Shown piece after piece: positions 1 to 10,440 of a stretch of DNA of 64,000 bases (positions within the stretch are counted from its first letter, which is position 1; the number at the start of each line of letters is the position of its first letter). Below the pieces are notes generated by a model. That model was not told where the DNA came from. It did not search any database and saw nothing but the letters and a program-made list of their open reading frames with translations. Position numbers and translations under genes: made by a program. The stretch is from Baylisascaris procyonis (Eukaryota; Nematoda; Chromadorea; Rhabditida; Ascarididae): assembly GCA_037389465.1 (NCBI GenBank), contig JAZARR010000167.1:434001-498000 (forward strand), written 5' to 3'.

Positions 1-174
1 TCTCCAAAATTAGACGACTCTATTGGCGTCGAAACAGTAGCTGAAGCAAGTATGGAGTCAAATTTCAAGTGGAACCTGAAAAAAGTAGTGAACAACTTCC
101 CCCTCCGAAAGCCTTCATTAAGTCAGATAGATGCGACGTGGAAGTGCGAATTAACCCAACGGCTTTGTTTATGA
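1..174 (+). CDS. Possible 3' terminal exon of a gene entering from the left edge
   Basis: Frame 1 is open from the first base for 57 codons and stops at TGA 172-174. The peptide is mixed polar and basic, with a Lys/Asn-rich middle (KWNLKKVVNNFPLRKPSL) and no membrane segment. Two overlapping AATAAA hexamers follow at 180-189, which would suit a very short 3' UTR. No splice acceptor or start is visible, so the segment is either the end of a larger exon or chance. The opposite strand also has an open run of about 40 codons here, so even the strand is uncertain. I do not recognise the protein. Confidence 0.35.
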   Translation, partial: SPKLDDSIGVETVAEASMESNFKWNLKKVVNNFPLRKPSLSQIDATWKCELTQRLCL

Positions 175-179
175 CCATG

Positions 180-189
180 AATAAATAAA
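180..189 (+). terminator. Candidate polyadenylation signal (two overlapping AATAAA)
   Basis: AATAAATAAA starts five bases after the TGA of the left-edge open frame. The hexamer is canonical, but the distance to the stop is unusually short. Confidence 0.3.
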
Positions 190-881
190 TCAAATCTTCT
201 AATCATCTTCCTTCTTTGCAAAAGCTTGTTCAAGAATTTTAGACAACTCTCCAAATAGAAATTTCTCAAAGAATATGTGACTAGTGGAATACTGAATGAT
301 TCATTCGTCCTTCATCAATTTAATTCTTTTCAATACGTTTTCGATTTTTTGTGAATTTTTACAAAGCGAATGAGATCGACTTTCCTAAAACACTATAAAG
401 CATTTCCATCCAAAGAGTGCACTTCTTGACAGGAGCAATGATTAGAGATCGGTCGGGGATGCTTGAAGTCTTTTTCGTTGTCAACCACCAGCTCGCAACA
501 CCTAAAATATTAAACGCTCCACTTCTACACTTCCTTATATATTATTATTTTTTCATTCATCATAACATTATTTAAATTTCTTCGCCGAAATATTCTTATT
601 TCCCTTCTTGAAACATCGGACATAATGCCGATTTAATTTCGGAAGGTATTCAATTCATTTACCCGAATTATCGGTGATGGGCATAAACGCCTTTTTTGAT
701 AATATGGATTAATTCTCTTTTGACGTGATAAGGTATTCGTTGCAAAATTTATTGCCATTATTCATTTATACAAAAAAAATTTCCAAAAAATTGAACAAAA
801 AATAGGAAAAGATTAACGGATTTACACTTCTGCGTAATATCAGCATATCTGGACTCGAAAAATTCATAGAAACTTTCCAAT
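190..881. other. Putative convergent intergenic stretch, no gene seen
   Basis: This AT-rich stretch lies between the end of the plus-strand segment and the proposed end of the minus-strand gene. I see no convincing open frame or structured repeat. Confidence 0.4.
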
Positions 882-887
882 TTTATT
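882..887 (-). terminator. Candidate polyadenylation signal of the minus-strand gene
   Basis: TTTATT on the plus strand reads AATAAA on the minus strand. It lies 17 bases beyond the proposed stop codon (907-905), which is mild support for the tiny last exon. Confidence 0.35.
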
Positions 888-904
888 TCAATCATCACGT
901 GTCT

Positions 905-3900
905 TCAAATGATTGGCGTATTTGCGCTGCGAAGAGATGGATCTACCTGTCTATGCATAAAGTGATAAAATGTTCGCTTTATGACCAACTTTTTAAGCTA
1001 TGAGAAATGAAAAGTTTACCTTAGAGTGATTATAAAGACAACAATATAAATAGCGAGGACGATATCGATGGCAGTTGCAAAGCCAAGCCATCGAAATAAC
1101 GTCCAAACACCCATATCGTCCACCAGTGCATACAGTATCACCGAATAAACCGCTAATGTAATACTGCAAATCAGTCGCTGCCAGCAGGTTTACGATACCA
1201 TTCAAAGAAGGCTGCACAGAAATTTGCTGTAGAGAAAATTACGGCGATAGCAGTTCGAAAGACGCGCTATAGCCGATTCGAGCCAGAATTTTCCTCGAAA
1301 AATACACGTTCGTCATGCTTGGCAAATTCAAAGTCATAGATTAAATGAGCTTCGGTGCTCTCACTTCATTCCAACAGCACTTGAGAGATAAACCTATTGT
1401 GGGAATTCTGCAAACTTCAAACTAACAAGACTTCTAGTTACAGCTCGAGGCATTACTGCATCGACCATGCCGAACGTAAGTTGTTGAACTGAGCATGGAG
1501 GGAAATAAGCAACAACATCCAGCAGATTCAAGTAAGCAACATCATTCCTTACCTACAAATAAAGGCGATGACGAGGAAGAGCGTATCAAGGATAATGTGA
1601 GCAGCGAAAAGACACCTCATCGGGCACCAGATTCCGATAGCGAATGGAATTGCAGCCGCACATTCGGCCACACACCACAAATCGAACAAAGTCCTGAAAG
1701 GTGCTTTCAAGACAAGTTTTCTTTCAGCATCCTGAACTAACAGTGTTGTATGAACGCAAAAAATCCTTCATTCTGAAATAGCAAATGTGAGCACACCCTG
1801 GAATCTGAATTATTTTTGAATAATGAAATCTGACAGCCTGTTGGAACTTCAACAGTCCTTGCTTCTTCACTGCAACCAACATTTTAGCAGTTTGTCCCTA
1901 ATATTCTTCCAATAACCCTAGCAATCGACATTTCAAAGTCTTGTTGTCCCTATTAAGCACTCTGGAACATGGAATGATAAATACCGCAACACTAATACCT
2001 TTCACCGCCCTCCTCTCTTTCACTTTCGACTTCACATTTAGGATCGAACAGCTCACAGTCAGCGGCGCTATTCAGTCAACCCTGCTGCCACTGAATTTGT
2101 GTTTAAGGGCCATACCTGGCTATACATAGCGCAGAATTAGAGAACGTTGTTAACTGTGCGATAAAATTTTCGCGTCTTTTTTGAAGCATCTCCTCGGTTA
2201 GTTCGGTCGTTGTTTCCATCTATAAACATCGAATTTATCAACGTCCTCAGAAATACACGTCTAAAATCTACATATAATTGCATTTCATGTATTTCCAGCA
2301 AGGAAAATATTTAGACACAAACAAACTCGAAAATCGTAAATATAGTCGTTATAATCGATGGAGTTTTTAAAGTCATTTGTTGAAACGCTAAGTGCTAATG
2401 AGATCTTGAAAGGAGACATATAAAAATGAAACAATAAATCGCAAAATCACATTGCAATTATGCTCAAAAAATAAATGTTACAGAAATGCAAATATTTAAA
2501 TACTTCCTTCAAATGTTTGCTCTTAAATCACGGCTCATAAATAATTCATATTCGTCTAGATAATCATAAATAATGCTAAGCGAAAGCGCCCATTATAGTT
2601 ATCCACTAAGAAAGGGAAAGTTTACGTGTTCAAAACTCGTTCATGGCTACAATTTTAGTTTTCACTATCAAACACTTCTCACCTAAATTGTTTCCTCGTC
2701 GCTATTTCTTGTCTGCTCGATGACTTTAGTGACGTTACAATAAACTCACCGTTAATGGCGTCTTTGTCGGTTTGTATTTGTAGTTGCGCACTAATGGTCT
2801 TTCCACTTCGACGCCATCTAGATGCTGGCGACTAAAATTCGCTTTTTTTGAGTATTGCCTTTTGGCTTTTAAATCACACCATATTATTACGTTTCCTCTA
2901 AACTTTTTGTTGCATTTCGCTTGAGCTTGTACTATTTTGATTGAGACATTCATGAGATCGGAGAAATCAATTAGTGCGAATGAGTGAGCCCAAAAAAGGA
3001 AATTTTTTTCACCTTTATTTAGAACGATCTTTATCATTTACTTTCATTGTATTTGTGAGGAAATTGCTAAAAACATCAGATGCTATCCTGACAGAGTGAA
3101 GTGCATTTTTACAAGTATATTTATTATCTACTGAAAAAATTCTATGACAGTCAGACTGTAAAACGGAAGAATAAAGCGGATCATGACATAGCATATTGTA
3201 TCGGAAAGAGCTTATAAATATTAGTTTTAGAGCTATGTGATTTCTGCATAATGTGCAAATTACGATAGCGCAAAGCCAATATATTCAATTTCTGAGACAA
3301 CAAAGTGACTACTGTTGAGATTTTCATGAAGGATGCGAAAAAAGAAAAACTATAACTTTCGAGACATAAATATTTTTTCTCCTTTCTGAGGTCCACGAAG
3401 TGGGTCATTTAATGCCTACACATTAAAATACTACCTTAAACGTGCACCTATCTTCTAAATGTCCCAATAGAAACACCGTCAACAATCTTCATGTTGAATT
3501 CAGTTAGCACCTTCACAGTCGTTCTGGATACATTGATAACTAGGTGGGGGAAGGGTGTAATAAGAAGCACTTATGGAGATCGCAGATCACTTACATAATG
3601 CCGATCATTGGTCCAATAGTTGATTTACGAGGAATTGGGCCAATGCTTGCCGAATGATAAAGCCTATCAGAGATACCCACTTGACGGTGATGCTCATCGA
3701 TCGAATATCCGCTCTCGATATCCACGCGCTTTGTTGATAGGAACAAATTGTCTGGAGTCGTTGCTTTAGTTGGCGATGCTTGATTAGCTGAAAAAAAAAG
3801 AAGATGGGTGGTTCAATTTCCCGGAACTGCAGCAAGCAGTTATCGAGTCCCAACCGCAAGCGATAATCTGCTATTGTTTGGTTGGATTGACTTTGCAAAA

Positions 3901-6900
3901 CATTTTTTCCTACAGAAGAGAAATTCAGTGAGGGAAGCAAAGCAATGCAAATTCGCTACTTTTTCTTTGTTTTCTATTGAAAAATTTTCTTGTTGTTATG
4001 GTTATTTTCGTTTTCCGTGGCCACAATTCCGGGATGATGCATCACAGGCCAAACGATGTGATTACATGTAAACAACGGCTTCTGAATCATGCTGGAGCCT
4101 AATATGTCCACTTGGATACTTCCACAAGATTCGTGTTTAAACTCGCAACCACGATTCCGTCTCTAAATTAACCAATAAATAATCGAGACGTTTCTGCTGC
4201 AAATAGCCATTGCACTATAAAAAATCCCATAAACTGTTAAAGATCTGACTGCCGTCTTGTGGCAGTGCTATGGGTAACGGTCACTACCATGGCTTAACAG
4301 TAATTCTACAGCTCACCCCAAATTCTTCGTGCAAAGAAAGGGATTATTATGCCAATAGATATTAAACCACAGCTTCATAATGTTTTTATAGTTGTCTGTA
4401 TTATTCCCGGATCCTTTTGTAGATGTTTAATTTTGCAACATTTTATGGTCGGTAACATAAAAATGAATATTTTATCATCAAAAACCTTTTAGCTGTTTTT
4501 ATAGAACCATTGCAAACTGACAGAAAAAAAGGAGAAATTACTCACTTTTAGTAGAAGGGTGGCTTGCTTTTGCCGCTATAGAGGTCTCCACCTTGTTTTG
4601 TTTCACTTCCGGTGAAAAAGTTTCTGACGAACTTGTTGTCTTTGAACCATTTCTCTGAAACAAATCTCTCCGTCAAATGATCTCTTGTGCAAGATGGAAC
4701 GATTGTAACAGCGCACCTCTTTTTTTCGTGTTGAGATCGTTGATCTCAAAGGAAGGCATGAAGGTTTAAAATTCCCTCATCCATTAAATCAATCGTTCAA
4801 TTCCATTAAAATCGGTTCTTTATGTCTTTCGTTAGAAATAAATCGTTAACTAATTGTGAGAACGGTATAAATTTTAAGACCACTGTGTCATTCTCCAAGA
4901 AAGGAATTACTACCTTTATGTCAAATTTTTCTAGGAAATTTTCAAACCTTTCTAGGAAATTAAATCATTTGTGCACAGTAATTCCTCTTTTCTACTTATT
5001 TCATCTTATCATTTCCACTATTATATTCCATACAAAATTCATTTCTTTCATTTTGCATTAAAATATCAACGACTGCTAAGGAAACTTCTCCGAAAAGTTT
5101 TGCGCTTAATATATTTTAAAGTTATCCATAATAAAAAAGAATAATCGAAACCTTCTTTGTGTGTTCCTTAGAAGATTTGACTCTTTGACTTGGCCTTCGC
5201 ACTACATCTCCCGCTGTCTTCCACTTTCGTTGCGCCTTCTTCTTTATTTCCGACGACTGCTCGGAGAGGGTCGTGTTTTTGGGTGTTCGAATACTTGCAC
5301 GATTATGCCCCTCATTATCGGAAACGACATGTTCCTCCTCACTTGCAGCCGGCTGTCGAGAGTTGGTTAGGTGCTCATTTTGAATTGCACTTCCGGGTAC
5401 AGCTGTCGACTTCGGTCTCTTCAACCGTTTTGGCTTCTTCTTCGCTAATCTTCCTCGATAAAACCTTATATCACCTTTATTAGAAAAATTCTCATCAGCC
5501 GGATCGATAACACCATTGATCCATGAAGTCCTATGTGTGTTATTCCGACGCAACGATGTGCTTGGCCCACTTAGAAAATGGAAACGTTTCTTTGTGGGTT
5601 TTGCCTCATTCGATTCCCAAGATTCTCCACTTTTATGTTTTCTTTGATAATGCCTCTCATGATTTGTTGTATTTCGTTGCCTAGAAGGTAGTGTTTTTTT
5701 TCGGCTACTGTTCAATTTTTTCTTTGGTGCTGGACGACCGATGTGAAGTGGAATCTTCTTTGCACTTGAGGATAACTTCTTTCTAGGACCACTTTTAGTG
5801 GGAGGTTTGCGACTACTCGCTTTCAAACGAGCCGCATTCCGGTGACCGGATTTAGTTGTCTTCATCCGACTATGAGTATTGCTGGTTCGAGGAGTGTGGT
5901 CTACTGGTTTCATTTGAGGTGGAGATATAATAGGGTCTATTCGTTGCCGTACTGGACGACCAAACTGATTAATGTTGGCTCGTTGTTGTGCGCGTCGCTT
6001 TCGAATAGTCAACGAGCCAGAAAGCGTTTCCTGCCGCTTTTCCGAGACTTCGTCTACTGAATTCAACTCTCCGAATGTGTCAGAAAGAGAAAGAGTCAAT
6101 GGGCCTGATGGTGCACATCGTCGGCCTCTTCTCCTTGGTCGAGCACCTGGTGTACACTGAGGTCTTGTAGAGCTGCTTGGCAGCTCATTCTTCCTTTGCC
6201 TTAAGGCACCTCCTCCGACCGATAAGAGACCCGATTTGCAGCGTTTCAAAGTCGACGCTTCTCCTGAATCATAAGCTATGGATCTTTCTTTTCGGTCGAG
6301 AGAGAATGTTGCACTTTCTAGTTTCAATATTCGGAACTCATTTAATTGCCAATTCCCAGTGAATGAATCCGTAGTTGGTGCAAAATCATTGGAAATATGT
6401 AGATGTCGCGGACCACGTCCACGGCCATATTTACGCCAAACTGCATCACTTTCCAAACTGCGTGTTGGCTTCTGTTTATCGATATCAGTTGAGGAACCAA
6501 ATTCATAATCGAGTATAGCACATTTGAAATCGAAGAAATAATACTCTGAAAATCAAAGAAGAACGAAAATTTCTAATTAAAACTAAAAGTTCAAAAACAA
6601 TCAATGAAAAATTTTTATGGAGCAAATCGCGAAAATATATCATTGGAAATTCAAATTCCTCGAAAGAAAATAATCTCCACGCAGTTTCATTCACTAATAT
6701 TTTCTTAATGAAATTTTTATTTGAGCAGTATTTCTCATAAAATCGTTTATTCCTTGTTAATGCGAAGTTAAAATCGCTTTTTTAGCCATCATACCTTTAT
6801 ATCTAATTCTCAATCCTTCACGTTTCTAAGAAATAAGTTTCATCATACAATGAAAAGCTTCAAAGTGATTATGAAATTTTTTATGGTTTTGTCCATTTTT

Positions 6901-7175
6901 TCTTATTTATTCATTTTCTCTCCTTGTTTTTTCTCAGCATTGACAGAAGATGGGAAGAATCAGTTGAATTATTCGCTTCTAGTAGACTTAAAAGAAACTG
7001 TCTGTCTAGTTAGGGAGGATGCACTTGATAATTTTCAACTTCGTTGAATTGGGCAGAAGACATCAAACGAGAAGTACCTCTTAACATCCATACTGCAATG
7101 AACGATGTATGAACGAGAATAATTATTCCAAGAAGGGCATTTGCTGGTAGACGTCCATAGTAAATTGTCTTTCGC
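905..7175 (-). CDS. Unidentified multi-exon membrane protein with a long Arg/Lys/Ser-rich region (5' incomplete)
   Basis: I do not recognise this protein. The phase-consistent exons, in reading order, are 7175-7078, 6545-5152, 4654-4546, 3787-3595, 2831-2750, 1731-1553, 1163-1020 and 926-905. They give 739 residues plus a stop. Good sites include TTTTCAG before 6545, TTTCAG before 4654 and 3787, GTGAGT after 4546 and 2750, and GTAAGT after 3595. Exon 7175-7078 carries a hydrophobic helix (ANALLGIIILVHTSFIAVWM). The 1394-nt exon is highly basic, with runs such as RPRRRGRR and KKKPKRLKRPK. Exons 1731-1553 and 1163-1020 encode about four membrane segments, for example LFDLWCVAECAAAIPFAIGI and ATAIDIVLAIYIVVFIITL. 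A membrane location is inferred. The start lies further right and was not found. The weakest parts are the first acceptor (TGAAG, 7180-7176) and the last 22-nt exon. Confidence 0.55.
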
Positions 7176-8036
7176 CTTCAAAAAAAAAAAAAAAATTATA
7201 ATTAGCAGCTTTGGGCACTCTCAAACACTTTTCAGGTTTTTTTTTTTAAATTTCGAAACGCAGCGCATATATAAATGCAGATTCGATTGAGGTAGATCAT
7301 CGAGATGAAAGGAAAAACGCGAAGAAATTAGGAAATTCACAGCATGTGGCCGTTGGGATTAAACAGGGAATTCGTCGCAGATTTCACACCTTTTTTTTCT
7401 GTTTAGCATTCCGATTTTCTTTGTTGTGTTCATGTTGTTTTCTTTTGCGTTGTTGTCGTGTGTTACGTTTATTTTCTTTCCTCAGTGCTATATTTCAAAA
7501 ATCTCTCACATTATTCTGTCAATAAATAAAAAATTGCTCGTAACGCACTGAATTTCTTTGGCGTGTTTCATAACGTATTACAAGAAATTTTCGCGTTCCC
7601 TTCTTTAGTGTATTTCCTCAATATGCATCTCAACGTTAATGGTACTGAAAATTCATGCTTATGTTCCTCATGTTCCTCATTCAGCACTCGAACTATATGA
7701 CTCTGTTGACGATAAGAATTTCTTGAAGGTATGACCTCCAGTTGAGGGGCTAAATTTTGTTTAGCGTATGACTCCCAACTGAGGGAAGTTAGAAATCCTC
7801 TTTGAGGTATGACTTCCAATTGAGAGTAGGATTATCATAAGCGTATGGCTTCCTTACGAGATTTTCGATACTTCTTTCTTTTCATGTTTTTCAATGCCAC
7901 GAGATTATTCGCTCGATAGGCTTACATTGAAATACTGGAATATTTTTACTTCCTCTTCCAGAGCGCCTATTTTATAATATATGGTAATTTTATGGCATTC
8001 ATTCCTCCTTTTCATTAAAAAACGACAGCGCATAAT
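7176..8036. other. Non-coding stretch with homopolymers and a degenerate tandem repeat
   Basis: It contains a poly(A) run just after 7180, AT-rich filler and the 36-41 bp repeat described separately. The 5' exons of the minus-strand gene may lie here or beyond, but I could not find any with matching phase. Confidence 0.4.
7695..7855. repeat. Degenerate tandem repeat, about 36-41 bp unit, five copies
   Basis: The motif TATGACTTCCAATTGAGAG and its variants recur with starts near 7695, 7730, 7767, 7808 and 7843. Copies 2 to 4 share TATGACYYCCARYTGAGRG, and the outer copies are more decayed. The spacing is regular. The repeat keeps part of a minus-strand frame open, but nothing else suggests that it is coding. 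Confidence 0.6.
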
Positions 8037-8297
8037 TCAAAATGAATGAATGGAAAACAGTTCGAAATGATTCCGCGCTCTTATTTTCTTACGTATCAAT
8101 CCATAGGCAGAGAAATAAATATTTAGAAGTTGCGAAGAAATGTATGAAAACTCATGCCAAAAGACGTTGAAAATCAAATTGAAACGAGTAGATAATAATT
8201 CGTCACTGTTAGCATCAAGTAAACGACCTATTATGTCGATCACGGAGTATAGCACCGGCTGGTAGAGGAAAATTCTCTTTTGTAGATGTGATTCCAT
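8037..8297 (-). CDS. Doubtful membrane-rich exon, weakly like the end of a nematode seven-helix chemoreceptor
   Basis: The minus strand has an ATG at 8297 and 86 open codons with two hydrophobic stretches (IFLYQPVLYSVIDIIGRLL and FSYISSQLLNIYFSAYGLI) followed by a basic tail starting RKKIR. This arrangement recalls the last two helices of nematode serpentine receptors, but no diagnostic motif is present and I would not assign a family. A stop lies directly upstream in frame. A possible donor (GTAAGA) lies after the second hydrophobic stretch, so the segment could equally be a first exon or a chance frame. It might belong to the minus-strand gene to its left, but the phases do not join without another exon. 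Confidence 0.22.
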   Translation of the reverse strand: MESHLQKRIFLYQPVLYSVIDIIGRLLDANSDELLSTRFNLIFNVFWHEFSYISSQLLNIYFSAYGLIRKKIRARNHFELFSIHSF

Positions 8298-9167
8298 AGG
8301 GTGGCGTTAACATTGGAGAGCATGAACTCATCGCCCTTCAACGCATTTCATTCTTCTCTCCTGCCACATCTGAAGGAATTCTTTAATTCACTTTATAAAT
8401 CACCATTATATCCTTGTCGCTCTCTCCTCATTTGTCAGCTCGTACTTCCATTAAGATGAGTCAATTTCTACAATCTAACTCAAATAAGAACAATTTAAGA
8501 AACACAGAGATGTTTCACAAAAAAAAACGTCAATGCTTAACAGTGAAATGAAAAATCACCCTGAAATCGTCATCAATCAATGAATGTTGAAAGCTGAACA
8601 TCTGCACAAGGACTTTTTGCAAACATATTGAAAAATAATTCAAATATAGAATGAAAATCCCTAAAGGATTCTAAAAATTCGTAGCTGCTCTAGAGTAATA
8701 GAAAAGAAAGATAAAAAATAGGGTGGAAAGAAAAGGAAATGGTCGAACTCTCACGTCCAGGCATTCAAATCAATGAACAGGAATTAAGCATTGTATCGCC
8801 GGCAGCTATATATGTGTTCATATTTTGAAAAGGTGCTACATAATAAACGTAAAAATAAAACTGCTTAAAATGTTCAAGTGTTTTCATAAAGCTATAATAA
8901 TCTTAAAAAGTGGTGATGTTATGAGAGGGGTGATAATATTCCAGGAGAAGCGATAATATTCCGGAAGACGTGAGGTAAATCATTCGTCATTACGCGTTGG
9001 AAATACAGAAGCAGTGAAGTGATGAATTAAGGACGTTAATGAAGTTGCTGTTTTAAGGAAAATATGATGAACACTGCTCCATTTTTGGGACATTTTAACA
9101 TAACTCTAACCATTTTTTGCGATGAGATCTACGAATGGTGACACACGAAAAATTCCAAAAATTTTTT

Positions 9168-9254
9168 CTGAGGGGAATTTACCTCAATGTTGTCAGCTCA
9201 ACGACAGACAACGTTTAGCAAAAAAAAAAAAAACCTCACATGAATTCCCCTCAG
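9168..9254. repeat. Short inverted repeat (12-bp arms)
   Basis: CTGAGGGGAATT at 9168-9179 is exactly complementary to AATTCCCCTCAG at 9243-9254, with 63 bases between them, including an A13 run. It may be the ends of a small decayed hairpin element. Confidence 0.45.
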
Positions 9255-10359
9255 GATCTAGCAGTTTACTGTAGATGCGTTTTGGTGTTATTCTCATCTT
9301 TTATAAAGTAAAGTAAACGAAATGACAATCTGAACGGAAACGAAGTCATTCATCACTATGGTTGCGTATTCACCTCACTGCCCTCCCCAGAGGTTAAACG
9401 CTTGTCTCGATTACGAAGAAACACAAAAGAACCCTTGGGTTATCTGAACGTTAAGATTAAAAACTTTGCGAAAACAGCGTTGAGCTAAAATTGGCAATAT
9501 CACATTTGCAATATGCCAATTTGCATATTTATTGTCATTGATATACTTGCAATAGATATTTTAACAAAGCGCTTCCTATGTGCTATATGGAAGCAGCGTA
9601 AATTCTAGATTAATGCTATGAAATGGCTGAAACAAATATATATTTTTTTAAGAAATCAATTTCATATGCGTATCTTCGTTTCCCTCGTATTTGTTGAAAA
9701 AGGATGTCGCTAGCATTTAAATATAATGGCAAGTAACATCGCAATGCTGTAGTGATATTAAGACTATCTGAAATGAAAAGCAATATTACTGATATATTGT
9801 GCAAAAAGGCTGAATAACAAATTGCTCATAAAAGAGTAAAGAACGACTGATGAGGTAGTTAGTGTGCTAAGTTCAAAGGTTTTCTTTTTGCTGATATGTA
9901 AATCTTTAATCAAACTGACGTATTGTTGACGCTTATCTTAAACATTCGCAACGCATTTATAGCTACTGCATTAAATACATCTAAAAACAAGAGTAATAAT
10001 TAGTTGAAATAAGAGCTAACGAAAGTGATATCATCATATATACGCACTATTGTGTCGCACTCATCTAATCAATCATTTTCACAAGTCAGCAACATAAACG
10101 AAATATGCATAATTATCCTTCCGTGTTATCATCAGCTCGATCACCTCTATAAGCTTTCTAAAACTATTTTTAGATTGGTGAACAGGTCGATTTAAATCAA
10201 TTATAGATCGGAACGAACTAAAAATGCAGCCGATTTGAACTATCTACAGTTTTAAATGGTCGTAACTTTTCCCAACGTCCATCGATGAACATGACATATG
10301 CACACAAGATCGACCTACAATGCACAACATTCGATTAGATTTTATAGCTTTGGCTTCAA

Positions 10360-10440
10360 TGGCTCTGCCAAGTTAGACAGTTAGGCAGAAACACAGATAC
10401 ATGCATGCGCACAGACATCGCATTCCTCGCATTTCTGCCT
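10360..10440 (+). repeat. Dispersed repeat copy (weak)
   Basis: TTAGGCAGAAACACAGATACATGC and the following CGCACAGACATCGC resemble the CAGACA-rich part of the family that is best seen at 35.44-35.56 kb. The ATAATGC core is not preserved. Confidence 0.35.

Noticed and set aside
1164..1266. Extra hydrophobic minus-strand frame (RTAIAVIFSTANFCAAFFE) that could be joined to the exon at 1163 by a 35-nt intron
   Set aside because: The direct junction 1553 to 1163 is in phase and uses better sites. The alternative needs an implausibly short intron and a weak acceptor.
1495..1740. Plus-strand frame of 81 codons, polar and acidic
   Set aside because: It lies opposite the minus-strand exon 1731-1553, which encodes two membrane helices, has good splice sites and fits the phase of its neighbours. 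The plus frame is its shadow.
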